From NCBI GenBank assembly GCA_907164885.2, contig OU015496.1:109600707-109664706 (forward strand): a stretch of 64,000 nucleotides of DNA, given 5' to 3'. Source of the stretch: Dolomedes plantarius (lineage: Eukaryota; Arthropoda; Arachnida; Araneae; Dolomedidae). The position numbers and the translations under genes are program-made. This document shows positions 1 to 10,328 of this stretch, one piece after another. The notes beneath the pieces were generated by a model that searched no databases, was not told the DNA's origin, and saw only the letters and a program-made list of their open reading frames with translations. Each line of letters opens with the position of its first letter. Position 1 is the stretch's first letter.

Positions 1-1160
1 TAACTTGGAATATAAACACTCTTTCGACGATGTGGGGGAGAGATTGGGGGGGAGGGGATTGCGGAAGTTCTTTCAACTTTTGCGAAACTTAATTAGTGAT
101 GAAAAGCTTCTCCGGGAGTTACGACTAAATTTCGAGTTCTCGAAGTGGAGCTTATTGCCGGCATTGTATCTAGTAATTTGATTCTACAGTATGAGATTTC
201 TGTCAGAATCGCAAAGTAACAGAAAATGTTTTATTTAAAGAAGTTGTCTGTTTATTAACAAAAATTAATCGTGTTGTGTAAGTGAGGAGACACTAAAGGA
301 AAGATATTTAAACATTTACTACTTCAGTCAAAGTAATGTTTCTAATGTTATTACGTTATAAATTGGGGGGGGGGGGGTTATCTACGAATGCAATTAAATG
401 TGTCTATACTGGATGTTCGTAAACGGTTTAGACAAAATAAGAAGGGTGGTAGTACTCATCAAGATGTAGGGTTCGCGTGTTGCTCAGATGCAAATTTCTG
501 GTAGCTGCGCAGTGCAGGCCAGTTGAAGTGAGTTCGGAGCAGGTGTCTGGTCTATTTAAGTGACACGCGCTGAGTTGGCAAGAGCCCAAGAAGGGAGTGG
601 AGATTTGTATGGTAGTACGTTACGCTATTAGAAGGGATACGGATAGGCGAGAAAAGCTAGATTGAAGGTGATAGCGGTATTTAACTGATAGAGCACGTAT
701 TAGTATTTAGCCTAGGTGGTTGCACGATTTCTATAGTTATTTCAGAGCCCGATGGTTACGGGTATTGTTAGGGAACGTGTATTCTACCTGAAAGGGTTCA
801 TTACGACTTTAAAGTTCAGTTTCTTAGTACCGCAAGTTGCGGTACTGTTGTGTTATTATTTGAAGCCCCAAGTCGGTCTATGTTAGTCTACCTCTACGTA
901 GAATAAAAAAGGAATTATTTATGTTTATGCCTCTTACTTTATAGTGTGCCTGGACCGTTAGAGGATTATAGGGTAAATAATAAATAGAACCACATAAAGA
1001 CGAACAATTAGCCATTAAACACGACTATACAGCTGGTACCATAATGCTTTTTTATATAGTTAACTTAATTTATGCAAACTGCCGAAAAAGTTAATTGTGT
1101 TCCCCATTTGACACGGTGTAGGAGAAAACCACTGTCCACAATGTTGACGCAGTTCGGAGG
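1..1160. other. non-coding stretch, possible LTR-like fragment
   Basis: I see no supported coding region. There is a 13-base poly-G run at about 365-377. A TATTTAAG box near 553 is followed about 340 bases later by AATAAA at 902, a spacing that would suit an LTR promoter and polyadenylation site, but I could not find matching LTR ends. An odd palindrome (GTACCGCAA, one base, TTGCGGTAC) lies at 827-845. Confidence 0.3.
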
Positions 1161-1168
1161 TTAAGGTC

Positions 1169-1717
1169 TTAGTTTAGAACTTCAAAAATGTCGTACATGG
1201 CCAATGTCGTTGTCTCTCGCATACCAGCTTCATTAAATAGAGCCAACGGAAAAGGAACTAACTCATATTCTAAATAAAATGCTAGGTCTTCGTCGTTTTG
1301 TTTAGCAATCGCTATCTTCTGAAAAAGCAACAACGGGTTTATTACTATATTGAAACCATTTCTTCCACCGTACAATTGACGGTGATCAAGCTTTCATAAG
1401 GTCTACCATTTCAAAGTACTGAACCCAGAAAGCTGCAGTGGGCCATTCTCTTTCAACTGCTTCAAAGTCATCCTTATTTTAATCTCATATACGATGTCTC
1501 GTATATTAGTATGTCCGTTTATGGTTTCTAGCAATAGTATTTCAATAGCAAAATCTCTAAAGTATTCATGGAGATTATTGCTTTTGAAATCAGATATATT
1601 CAAGGAGTCAAAAATTATTTTTGCTAAAGCTGTTTGGGTAATTAAATTAGCTAGGACCTTTCTAGCGTATGCATAGCCAGGCAACATTTTTTCTACTGAC
1701 ATAGTTGCATACATCAA
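1169..1717 (-). pseudogene. remnant of an unrecognised, probably multi-copy coding family
   Basis: Two minus-strand reading frames lie end to end: 1717-1403 (104 residues) and 1375-1169 (68 residues), in different frames and separated by a short gap, as expected for one decayed gene. The first has a segment around PGYAYARKVLANLITQ; the second has ELVPFPLALFNEAGMR. Both resemble, from memory only, a large uncharacterised protein family that is repeated many times in spider and insect genomes and is often found near mobile DNA. I cannot name a domain or function. The first piece could alternatively be an exon, but I see no convincing splice pair. A protein search with both pieces would settle whether they belong to one family. 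Confidence 0.4.
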
Positions 1718-1911
1718 AGTTAGTATTTATTTTTACCCATCTCCAGCCATTATATACCCAATACAGCCTAAGTATGACATAAAAATATAGAATCCACCAA
1801 GCCTCACAATAAAACCTGATAACAATGGATTGGGTGTTGTTGCAACTTTCTCTTGAGCTTTGATATGCAGAGATTTGACAAACGTAAGTATAGAAGACTT
1901 TTGGCGCACAC

Positions 1912-1951
1912 GCGCGGGTCATCCTCCCATCGCGATGGGGAGGACCCGCGC
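1912..1951. repeat. GC-rich hairpin
   Basis: GCGCGGGTC (1912-1920) is the exact reverse complement of GACCCGCGC (1943-1951). The loop continues the pairing imperfectly (CCTCCCATC against GATGGGGAGG). It stands out against AT-rich surroundings; function unknown. Confidence 0.5.
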
Positions 1952-1994
1952 ATCGGCTTCCCAGGCGTGATGGTTCGCTCCTTTCAAAGTCCAT

Positions 1995-2552
1995 TATCTT
2001 TGTTTGTGTTTGACTTATAAAAAAATGTAAATGACTATCTTGTTTATAATTTAATTCTCTTCAATTTTTAAATTCAAATTTTTTATATAAAATCAATATT
2101 TCTCAAGTTACTTGTAAAAAACTAAAAAAGTGTACACATTTTCCAAGATGGCGGCGAAAGCTCAAGTCTGATCGGTGGGGACTTTTAGTATGTTCATTAG
2201 CATGCCTAAACAAACATCTCCACCAATTTTCAAAACTTTCGTATTTTTTTAGCCATTCGTCAAAATCAGGTCTATTTTGACTGGGGTATAAATCTTTTTA
2301 TTTACCAGAGAGAATATAGAAAGAAGCTACATTCGCATCAATTCATAGCAATGGAAATCATTCCAAGTTGCCATCAAAAAGCATAGAATGATTGACTTTC
2401 ATGCTCAAACGAACTGAAACTGAAAACATTGCAAATTGCAAGTGTGCGATTCACTCGCATGCAAATCACATGAGACCATGGTGGCACTACATTTTGAATC
2501 ATGCGCGTTTCACGGAAGCATCTTTCCGAAGTGCGAGTGTTCTTAGAATCTG
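1995..2552. other. AT-rich non-coding stretch
   Basis: No gene or repeat could be supported here. Short ATG frames have no recognisable motifs. Confidence 0.4.
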
Positions 2553-2555
2553 TTA

Positions 2556-2734
2556 GGGTCTGTTCACATAGGAGTCCGGTAGCGGAGGCGTTAAAGTAAT
2601 GAAATATATTTAACCAATGACAAACCTCCAAACGATTACAGCGAAATTTATAACGTCTATGATTGGTTTATTTCCGTCTCAGCGGCATTTATCCTTTTAC
2701 GCTTCCGCTACCGGACTCCTATGTAAACAGGCCC
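2556..2734. mobile_element. Harbinger-type MITE, copy 1
   Basis: A 179-base fold-back element with ends GGGTCTGTTCACATAGGAG and the reverse complement of ATGTAAACAGGCCC. It is flanked by TTA on both sides (2553-2555, 2735-2737). Two further copies lie at 22280 and 24314. Three-base TWA-like target duplications and GGG-starting inverted repeats suit PIF/Harbinger. It is too short to encode a transposase. Confidence 0.8.
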
Positions 2735-2737
2735 TTA

Positions 2738-4057
2738 ACCCTGATATCAGTAGACACAGAATAAATCAAATTTCGTTTAACCCTATGATGGCTGTTTCTA
2801 AATCTTCTAGACTTTTTTTTTTTTTTTTTTGTGAAACTTGGACCCCTACGTCGTGGGAATATTACTTTCCCTACTGAAATGCCTCAACATCGGCTCACCT
2901 TGCTCATCAGAGCGTCAATCAAACAACGGGTTGTCGAGTTACAGGTATTTATTTCTTAATTAAATATTCATCATTAATTGCTTGCCTCATTAAGTTTAAT
3001 CCCCACAACGATGATTTCATTTGAATTTTTATGACTGTCATTTGGTAACTGAAAGAACTTTTTACTGACGGCAAAATTACCCTTTTTTAAGAAAAAAAAA
3101 AGATCAAACTCGGTGAAAAGGCTCTAGTTGTAGGAAAAAGAAAGGAAATAGTGCAAATGTTTTATAAAGTTTAAAAAGAGAAGAGGAAGAAGAAGAAGAA
3201 GAATGTTGTCATCAAAGGAATTTTTTTCTTGCCCACAGAGTTCGCAAAATTAGGGACTATGGAACAAATAAGTTAAAGTCGAGGAACCATAGATGATGAA
3301 ATGCAGTGGATCCTTGACCGCAACTGGTGTAAAAATGAGTTTGAAATTCATTATAGAAAGCAGGAAAATATGCTATATGAATTTCGAAATAAAATTCCCG
3401 CCTTTTTCGGGAGACAAATACTGTACAACATGCTGGGAATGGCAACCAGGAGGCGCCTTGGAAGAACAAATATCATTCTCGTTACAGAAAAAAAAATCTG
3501 ATGGATAGGAATAGCCAAGTCAAGGAAAAGAAAAATAAAGAGTAAGACATTCAGATTTGAAGAGACGGAAAGATTTAATTTGGCCCAAGTGTTTTAGAAG
3601 CTTAGACTGGCAGCCGGCTTAAGACCTCTTTAAAAAAATTTCCTCTGGCTCTCTTCATTGAGTAAAGGTAAACCAAAAGGAATAAGAGAAGTAAAGAGAA
3701 AATAACTGTCGAAATAAAACAAATTTTTAAAAATATAGGGATTAAAAAAAGTTAATTCTTAATAGCCTTCTAGGGTCAAACAATATACCGAGCAGAACCG
3801 CCGTTATTATCTAAAGTGTTTCATGAAATTTTTAGCTACTGTTTTGTTCACAAATCAGATTGGGAATGCATAGGATGCCCTCGGGGAAGCCTGTAACTCC
3901 TAGAGGGCGCGTTCCCAGGTGGCGGATCGGGGAATGCCTCCACTGGAATTTCCATTGGGTGATAGAAGGGAAATAAAATACCTTCCGCGGACCAACAAGT
4001 AGACGTCCAACCTCTTTCGAGGCAATGGCACCCCTCTTCAATGGATAGTGCATTCTT
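2738..4057. other. non-coding stretch with simple repeats
   Basis: Holds a poly-T run near 2813-2830 and a short (AAG)n run near 3183-3202. Overlapping short frames on both strands around 3260-3500 and 3832-4053 show no motif I recognise and are left uncalled. Confidence 0.35.
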
Positions 4058-4352
4058 TTAACGTAGGATTACGTTCCTCTATAACGGTCCTGCTGAAAGG
4101 AAAATTTCACATGCTTAAGCTGTCCGTCCGTCCGTTCTCGCGAGTTATAATTTTGGCGGCGCGCCAAACTCAGTCTACCGCTTGGACAAGTTAAACAGAA
4201 GAGTACCAATTGGTGCTCTTCTGTATTTTGACGTATCTTAAGATACGTCAAAATTTTGACATATATATATGTATATATATACATACGTACATATATATAG
4301 ATACATATATACATTCAAAAGAGGTAAGCAACGATAAGTAATCCTACGTTAA
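4058..4352. mobile_element. palindrome-rich MITE-like element
   Basis: The 15-base sequence TTAACGTAGGATTAC at 4058-4072 is repeated exactly in inverted orientation at 4338-4352. Inside are a perfect 30-base palindrome at 4225-4254 (half site ATTTTGACGTATCTT), a near-perfect 26-base palindrome at 4197-4222, and (AT)-rich tracts. No coding. The ends would fit a TA or TTAA target; the superfamily is unresolved. Confidence 0.55.
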
Positions 4353-5334
4353 TAACCCGCGATAGTTTAGTTAGAAAAGAACTACCTGAATTTTTTCTTC
4401 TTCTTCTTCTTTCTTCTTTTTTTCTTCTACACTGTTCCTGGACAGGATAACAACAAGAACAACAATGGATAGGATGAGCTCCTCTAAAAGAGTAAACCTA
4501 TCCCGAATTCCAGAAGTGGCAAGCGGCGAGACTTGGCAATTTGTTTAAAACATAGCTTTCATCCGCATTCAGCCGAAACTTATGGGCCTAGAGTTGAATC
4601 CTCCTTGAAGGACCCCGGCAGTTCCAGGAAACAAATAAACTGATTACAAAATAGACATTAGCAATTTTTTATGATAATATATAATTAAACTGATTACCCT
4701 GCAAAGCTTGGCATTTTTTTTCTATAGTTTTCATGGTACAAGCAAATTTTTATCTTAAGTCGTTTCCTTTTAAAAAGAATTGAATCTCTTAATTTGAGAC
4801 GCCATGTAAATCTCATAAAATACACTTTCAGCTCAATTTCGAGAACTCGTAAGTTAAATTCCTGTTAAAATAGTTTTTCATTGGTGATTAAGTTCCACTA
4901 AAAAGTTTTCAAACTTTCTCACTTTTCTACGGAACCTTTCGTAAAATGTTTATATTCTTAGTTAAATTCACTTAACACTTTTTCTACTCACTCTGTTGTT
5001 CGCTACCAACCATTTGCATTTTCTCGACTCACTAAAGACCTTCGGAGATCAAATTTTCCAGTCATATTAAAATAATTCTCTTTCTTTTTATTCTAATCGC
5101 TTTGAACTAGACTTCTTTTTCACCGTTTTTATCGCAGTATCGAAAGAAAATTCACGAATTAATGGATTTCTTTCATTTAATACTTATTTGATTTTTTTTT
5201 CTTTTTTCTATTGTAGCAGTGACCATAATATGGTTATTAAGGGTTATGGCTAAGTTTCATGCCATATTTCCCAATTTGAACTTCTTAAAATGAGTTTTCG
5301 ATGTAGTTTTTTGTAGTCTTTAACAATGTGGGCT

Positions 5335-5340
<6 letters not shown>
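4353..5340. other. AT-rich non-coding stretch
   Basis: Contains a TTC-rich tract near 4397-4430. Nothing else could be supported. Confidence 0.35.

Positions 5341-5423
<83 letters not shown>
5341..5423. repeat. (CT)n(AT)n microsatellite
   Basis: A CT dinucleotide run passes directly into a long AT run that abuts the left end of the Tigger-like element. A shorter AT run flanks the right side (6235-6251), so the element sits inside an AT microsatellite. Confidence 0.9.
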
Positions 5424-5426
<3 letters not shown>

Positions 5427-6231
5427 TGGAACCTCGCATAACGAGCATAATTCGTTCTAGAGTCTTACTCGTAATGCGAAACACTCGTTAAGCGAAACAA
5501 TTTTTCCCATATAAATTAATGTAAAATACGATAATACGTTCCATGCCAATAAATACTCAAAATTTTTTAGATGTAACGTTTATTATTTAAAGAAAATTAC
5601 CTATACATAAATTCTTAAGGAGCAAAATCATCCATATGTAGTTTATTATTTACGAGTTTATGACACATATCTAATTTTTTTACTAGAAAGTTATCTAGCA
5701 ACATTTGTTTTTCTCGGCGCTTCAAAGTTTGCTGAAAATGTGTCACCGCATTGTCATTGAATAAATTTATAGCGCACATAGCCACCGTCTTATCAAGGTG
5801 ATGCTTTGTAACTTACGATGCAACAGTTTCCCATGCTTTCATCATTTCTTTTATTGCGCCAGAAGATTGTTTCTTTGCTGTTTCTTCGTCCTTCTCCACT
5901 GACAAACTCTCCTCTACAAGTGCTTGCTGTGAAAGACACTGCAATTCTATTAGCTGTTCGGTGGTCAGCTCTTGGTTGTGCTCCTCCAGAACCTCCTCAA
6001 TATCATTGTTATCCTCCAGTCCCATGATATTTGCTTCTCGAACCATTCATGACTACCCTTAAATACTTAGTTTTCGGCCGTTGATGATCCTGGTGACGTG
6101 AAGATCCGAGTGACGTGAAGAGGGGTCTTCCTTCCACGTCACTCGTTCAGCGAGCCATTTTTTTACGATTTATTTTGCTCGTTATGCAAAATACTCGTTA
6201 TGCGAGGTGCTCGTTAAGCGAGGTTCCACTG
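5424..6231 (-). mobile_element. Tigger/pogo-like DNA transposon, internally deleted
   Basis: The ends are inverted repeats: CAGTGGAACCTCGCATAACG at the left, and at the right the reverse complement of CGAGGTTCCACTG. The left end is preceded by TA; at the right the expected TA reads TG. About 0.8 kb remains, too short for a full Tigger. The coding remnant (5615-6046) is the C-terminal end of a TIGD1-like transposase. Subterminal repeats of the motif ACTCGTTATGCGA occur at both ends, for instance at 6192-6215. Confidence 0.8.
5615..6046 (-). pseudogene. TIGD1-like transposase C-terminal remnant
   Basis: The minus-strand frame from 6046 contains an acidic stretch, then LTTEQLIELQCLSQQ and KQSSGAIKEMMKAWETV, and continues past an in-frame TAA (5813-5815) through INLFNDNAVTHFQQTLKRRE and LDNFLVK to a stop at 5615. 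These segments follow the usual order at the C terminus of Tigger/TIGD1-type pogo transposases, downstream of the DDE core. The DNA-binding and catalytic parts are missing, deleted between the terminal repeats. The in-frame stop confirms decay. Identity as TIGD1-like rests on remembered family sequence; membership of pogo is also supported by the terminal repeats. Confidence 0.75.
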
Positions 6232-6251
6232 TGTATATATATATATATATA

Positions 6252-7022
6252 ATATGATAACGTCCCACCATTATTACTTGTCGCGTATGCTAAATTATCC
6301 TCTTGACTAACTAGCTTGTCCTTTAATGCACGCGCTGAAAGTCATGCGACTATGATTGAGGATGATTCAGAAACCACACGCCTTTGCATCGCATGTTCGG
6401 AATCATGAGTTATGGCTCTCGTGGTCAAGTCGGATGTTCGATTCTAACCAATTACCGAACTATAACGACTAGCGTCCGTGTCATGTAACCAATCCCCTCC
6501 CAGCTTTTCCGCATTTGAAGCGAAGTAAAGAGATTCCTTTCTCTCGGCTTCGTATAAAAGAAATGGTTTGAATGAGGGAGCAGTAGAACGCCGGGGAACG
6601 TTCGAGTAGATTAACTTTTAGTATAATTGGACAACTTTCGAAGAAGTCTGAGTTTTAAGCTGTTAAAGTTATGTGTTTTTATATTTGAATATAAATGTAA
6701 TGTTGTAGTTCGTAGTTTGTCCTGTCTATATAGAATAAAACCGTCTGTTTGTTTTGTGAATTCGTCGTCAGTTGATTCAGCGACATTGCAGTCCCCATGG
6801 TATAAAAACGTTGAGCAGCGATTATTGTTTTTTCCTTGCCTTGCTCCCTCGCTTTTTTTTGGCTCGTGCTCTCTCGTTCTTCTGTCAGTTGTCCGCATAC
6901 TGTTTCCAACTCAAGCCCCGGGAGTTCCGGTGGCTAAATGGTTTGCGTAATATGGTCTAGTTACATGCTGTCAAGTTCTTTGCTGAAATGTCTTGTGCGG
7001 TGTGTTGTCTTCGTTATTCGGA
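6252..7022. other. non-coding stretch with LTR-like promoter signals
   Basis: A TATAAA box at 6553 and AATAAA at 6734 are about 180 bases apart, as in many LTRs, and the sequence between is less AT-rich than its surroundings. I found no TG...CA ends or target duplication. Frames on both strands at 6611-6960 are mutual shadows with no motif. Confidence 0.3.
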
Positions 7023-7385
7023 TTAAATGAAACAGTTCATGGAATTTGTGCTTCTCATCTTTGTTGTGCGTCCCTTCAATGCCTCCCCTATGCGTGTATC
7101 TCTCAACTGGCTACGTCCACACTGTCGTGTGTCGGAGCGATTTGCAACAGCTCTTGTACTTGAGTCGGGTCTATCATCCACAAGGTTCAAGATGCTTTCT
7201 TCCAGTCCTGGACTGCGTAAACGTCTCGGTCGACCCGCTTCGTGGCTGGTGACGGGGAAAGAACCTCTTTCACAAAGTAGCCGGTGTAACCACTCAAAAA
7301 TTTCGTGGTCCGGCATTCGTCTATGAGGGCAGCGCTCCTGATACATTCGTAGCGCAGCTCTGCCGTTACCATTTGCACGACCGTA

Positions 7386-9120
7386 GGGAAAACTCTTGTA
7401 CCTAGGGCCACCATGCTTTATTGAAATAATTATTATTTTACAGCATTTTTACTCACTGGAGTGAGTGTCAACACTGTTTCAAACCATAACAGCCATTTTT
7501 AATGAAAGCAAGAAGAAGCTATAGTTAAATAGAAAAGAAAGTCTTGATTTGATGATCAAAACTAAATTTTTTCACATCAATTTGAAGTCTTATTTTGTGA
7601 AAGTAAGTGAAAACTTATGTTTTAATGTATAGCAGATAATTTTTGTAATCATTAAAGGAAAAAATGAAATAAGAACAAAGTTTGGTTTCTGCATGTCTTT
7701 GGCTATGGAAGCTATTTTGCCAAAAATAACAACATCTTGTACCTAGGGCCATGGCCTCTAGTACAAAAGAGGTGGACGAAAACCTGGCAAGTGTAGAATT
7801 CTCACTGATACCCCCGAGAAAAATTAAATTCAAGCACAATAATTACAAGATAAAAAGAACTTTTTATATACCATGTTTTTAAATTTTCTGTTGAATCATA
7901 TAAATTTGACAATTCTGTGTATTAATAAATACTTTTTTAAATAATTTTTGATGAATTATCCCATCAACTTGAAAGAAAATTAAGTTAATTGGAAGTTAAT
8001 TTGCGTTTAACTTTTCGTTCCCATCCCGGCCTATAGATGGCTGCACCAGTCTACAAAACAAAATTAACTGAAAATGACTGAAAATTAATTTAATTCTGCT
8101 TAAAGATGGCTAAAAGTATCAAAAGAATGCATTGTCATCGTGTTCTGAGCTATTATAAAAGTTTAAAATGTCTAGCTAGTCGGGAAGTTAGTTAAAAATC
8201 GATTGCAAGATTTGAACTGGACAACCACACAAATACACAAACAAACAAGAAAGCGAGTTAATAAAAACATCTAAAAAATTGAAAAAAGCGATTGTTAAAA
8301 AATAGTTACGAAATCTGTCTTTGAAACAGAAAATGTATGTGGAATCATTAAGAAGACAATGGAGAAAAAACATAAATTAGAGAGTGATGAGGAAACAACT
8401 GAGGAATCACTTGAAGTGATGGACTCTTCAGATTCTGCGAGCAACGTAGATTCTCTAATAGCTGATGAAAGGCCTAGTGATCAACTTGAAAAGAGAAACT
8501 TCTGTTTGACGAAATTAGACGGGGGAAAAACTAATGCACTTTTACATTGCAGAAGTAGTTGACGTTACAGATGATCTAAATGCCTGAAACGACTCAGTAA
8601 GGATTCAGATAAATTTTTGTATCAAAATGATACAGCTTATGTTATTAACAGAGATAATGTTGTGTTTGAACTGCCTGAACCAACAACTGTTAGAGGCTCA
8701 GAACGCCAGTGCTTGTAACTTACTTTTGGTGTCAGTTTTGCGAATTACAATGTGGAATAATAAACATTTCCTCCTTTAAGACATTGCCTACAATTAACAT
8801 TTCTTCCTTACGAAGATTTTAGCAATTGTGCATAAAAGAAAAAATGCATACAAATTGGTTTTTTTTAATTGTAAACAACAATTTCTGTTTTTGGAAATAA
8901 CATGCCCTGGGTACAATAGTGTTATTGTACCTAGGGCCATTTGTAATTTTTTTTTAATTTTCAATATCATTTACAAATTTTTTTTCTATACTTGAAGTGA
9001 TTTTTAGTTAAAGAGAATAAATAAATTAATGTATACAAGCTATTTTTATTATTGTAAGCTAGTTATAAGTAAAGATACTGCCATTTGAAAACAGCCGGCC
9101 CTAGGTACAAGAGTTTCCCC
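7386..9120. mobile_element. TA-target DNA transposon of unresolved superfamily
   Basis: A 1735-base insertion with inverted ends: GGGAAAACTCTTGTACCTAG at 7386 and the reverse complement of GTACAAGAGTTTCCCC at 9105-9120, about 24 bases with few mismatches. It is flanked by TA (7384-7385, 9121-9122). The inner half of the terminal repeat (TTGTACCTAGGGCCAT) recurs inside at 7737-7751 and 8925-8940, and in opposite orientation at 8903-8918. Removing the insert restores the reading frame of the transposase it interrupts, which confirms the ends. The only coding remnant found is at 8359-8760. Confidence 0.8.
8359..8760 (+). pseudogene. C-terminal protein remnant inside the TA-target transposon
   Basis: An ATG frame at 8359 gives an acidic, serine-rich stretch (LESDEETTEESLEVMDSSDS) and then KRNFCLTKLDGGK. 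The similarity appears to continue in other frames with FYIAEVVDVTDD, then KDSDKFLYQNDTAYVINRD and VVFELPEP, ending near 8760. At least two frame disruptions separate these pieces. The second half looks like a small beta-rich module (patterns Y-G-E-V, KFL, D-x-A-x-V, ELPEP) that I have seen at the C termini of arthropod transposase-like proteins, but I cannot name it. No catalytic region was found between 7410 and 8359, so this copy is non-autonomous. It is the main clue to the superfamily of the element. Confidence 0.5.
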
Positions 9121-9167
9121 TACATGAGATGCATATCTGCTTTTTCTGCATACCTAAAGTCTCCCAT

Positions 9168-9714
9168 CACGGACGACATCCCAGTTAAGAATGGCATGTT
9201 CCCGCAGATGCATAATGTTCATGCGCGGCAAGCCACCACCTGCTCTTTATCGTCAACGGAACCAAGCAATCACTCCATTTTTCATGTCTTTTTCCTGTGT
9301 TTGTGCTTCAACGCTTCACCTTCCCTCATACATTCCTATATAATAAATGATTGCTACAGGGTACAGTACCAACCCTTAAAGTATGTACTATGAATTAAGA
9401 ATCACCCTGTATATTAAATTTTTTCTGAAAAGGGAATTTAGCAAAGTTTGCTGTTTTTAACTTCATATTTAAAATTGAATATTCAATAAATCTCATGTTA
9501 GAATGTGTCTAAAATAACTAGCGTCTTAAATTAACTTCACGCAGAAAAGTTTCATTTTATGTTCCCACCGGGTCCTTCCATTTCAGTTTTTTTTTTTTTT
9601 TTTTTTTGCACTGGGTAGTCGATCCAAAAAGGTACAACATCTAGTAGATATAAACTTTGCTAGATATTTAATCTTATTAGGCCTTTGACACATCCTATTT
9701 TTAATATTCCAATC
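9168..9714. other. non-coding stretch
   Basis: The first part is probably the 5' flank and end of the DUF4817-type element (candidate end near 9411). A poly-T run lies at about 9588-9607. Nothing else is supported. Confidence 0.35.
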
Positions 9715-9716
9715 AA

Positions 9717-9985
9717 GGGGTCCCAGGTAGCCTGGTGGTAGCGCGTCGGGCTTTGGACTCAATGTGCTCAGTTCGAGTCCCGAAGACCGCCATTAAATAC
9801 CTTCGTATCTACGCCTGATAAGAGCACGTTAAATCGGTAAATCGAAAGTCCTTCCACGAGATCAGTGGGTTGGGGGGGGAGGTGCGAGTTCTCCAGATGT
9901 CGCCCCTTGGAGTTGCTCGATCAAAACTGAGATGGTACCAAGGCAACAAACGTAGACCCCTGTATCTTGCTGCCAAATAAAAAGA
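9717..9985 (+). mobile_element. tRNA-derived SINE, family A, copy 1
   Basis: The head resembles a tRNA gene: an A-box-like TAGCCTGGTGGTAGCG near 9728 and a B box GTTCGAGTCCC at 9771, about 40 bases apart. It lacks a proper acceptor stem and runs on into an unrelated body of about 200 bases, which marks a SINE rather than a tRNA gene. A diverged relative lies at 35646-35815. Confidence 0.75.
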
Positions 9986-10028
9986 AGTCAACAATTTCAA
10001 TACAGTGCGAATGTCTCAGGACAATTGC

Positions 10029-10054
10029 ATATATATATATATATATATATATAT
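10029..10054. repeat. (AT)n microsatellite
   Basis: A clean AT run just before the second SINE. Confidence 0.9.
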
Positions 10055-10261
10055 CGGGCCTTGTGGTACAGTGCGCTGGTTTTCGGTGCTGAGGGTGCTC
10101 AGATCGAATCCTGGCGAAGCGCCACTAAAATGCCTCCGTTTGTGTCGTCCCTTCATAGGGGGCAATGCTGGTCTGCCTATATGGCGCCCCCATAATAAAA
10201 TGGCCAGCAAAACTGCGGTGAATCATAGGCGAATGTCTTCGCGACAAGTGCCTCCGCATTG

Positions 10262-10263
<2 letters not shown>
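10055..10263 (+). mobile_element. tRNA-derived SINE, family B, copy 1
   Basis: Begins GGGCCTTGTGGTACAGTGCG (A-box region) with a B-box-like ATCGAATCCTG near 10103. The body is clearly shared with the copy at 34480-34692 (for example CTAAAATGCCTCCGTTTGTG and AATGGCCAGCAAAACTGCGG). The tail passes into an (AT)n run, as SINE tails often do. Confidence 0.8.

Positions 10264-10326
<63 letters not shown>
10264..10326. repeat. (AT)n microsatellite
   Basis: A long AT run between the SINE and the Tc1-like element; the Tc1 TA target lies at its end. Confidence 0.9.

Positions 10327-10328
<2 letters not shown>

Larger units (their letters stand above)
7100..9167 (-). pseudogene. DUF4817-type transposase gene fragment, split by a TA-target transposon
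   Basis: Reading on the minus strand from an ATG at 9167, a short N-terminal part contains ADMHLM and stops at the boundary of the inserted element. The frame resumes at 7383 with YGRANGNGRAALRMYQERCP, then RRMPDHEIFEWLHRLLCE, then GLEESILNLV and PDSSTRAVA. This is the helix-turn-helix N-terminal region (DUF4817-like) of a Tc1/mariner-related transposase family common in arthropods. The two parts are in one frame when the insert and one TA copy are ignored. After about 7100 the similarity is lost and the catalytic DDE region is absent. A possible right end of the host element, CACCCTGTATA, lies near 9403-9413. Family naming is from memory; the split is read directly. Confidence 0.75.

Noticed and set aside
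6611..6960. overlapping frames on both strands
   Set aside because: Mutual shadows with no motif; probably part of a non-coding repeat.
9717..9790. tRNA gene
   Set aside because: A and B boxes are present, but the acceptor stem does not close and the sequence continues into a SINE body.
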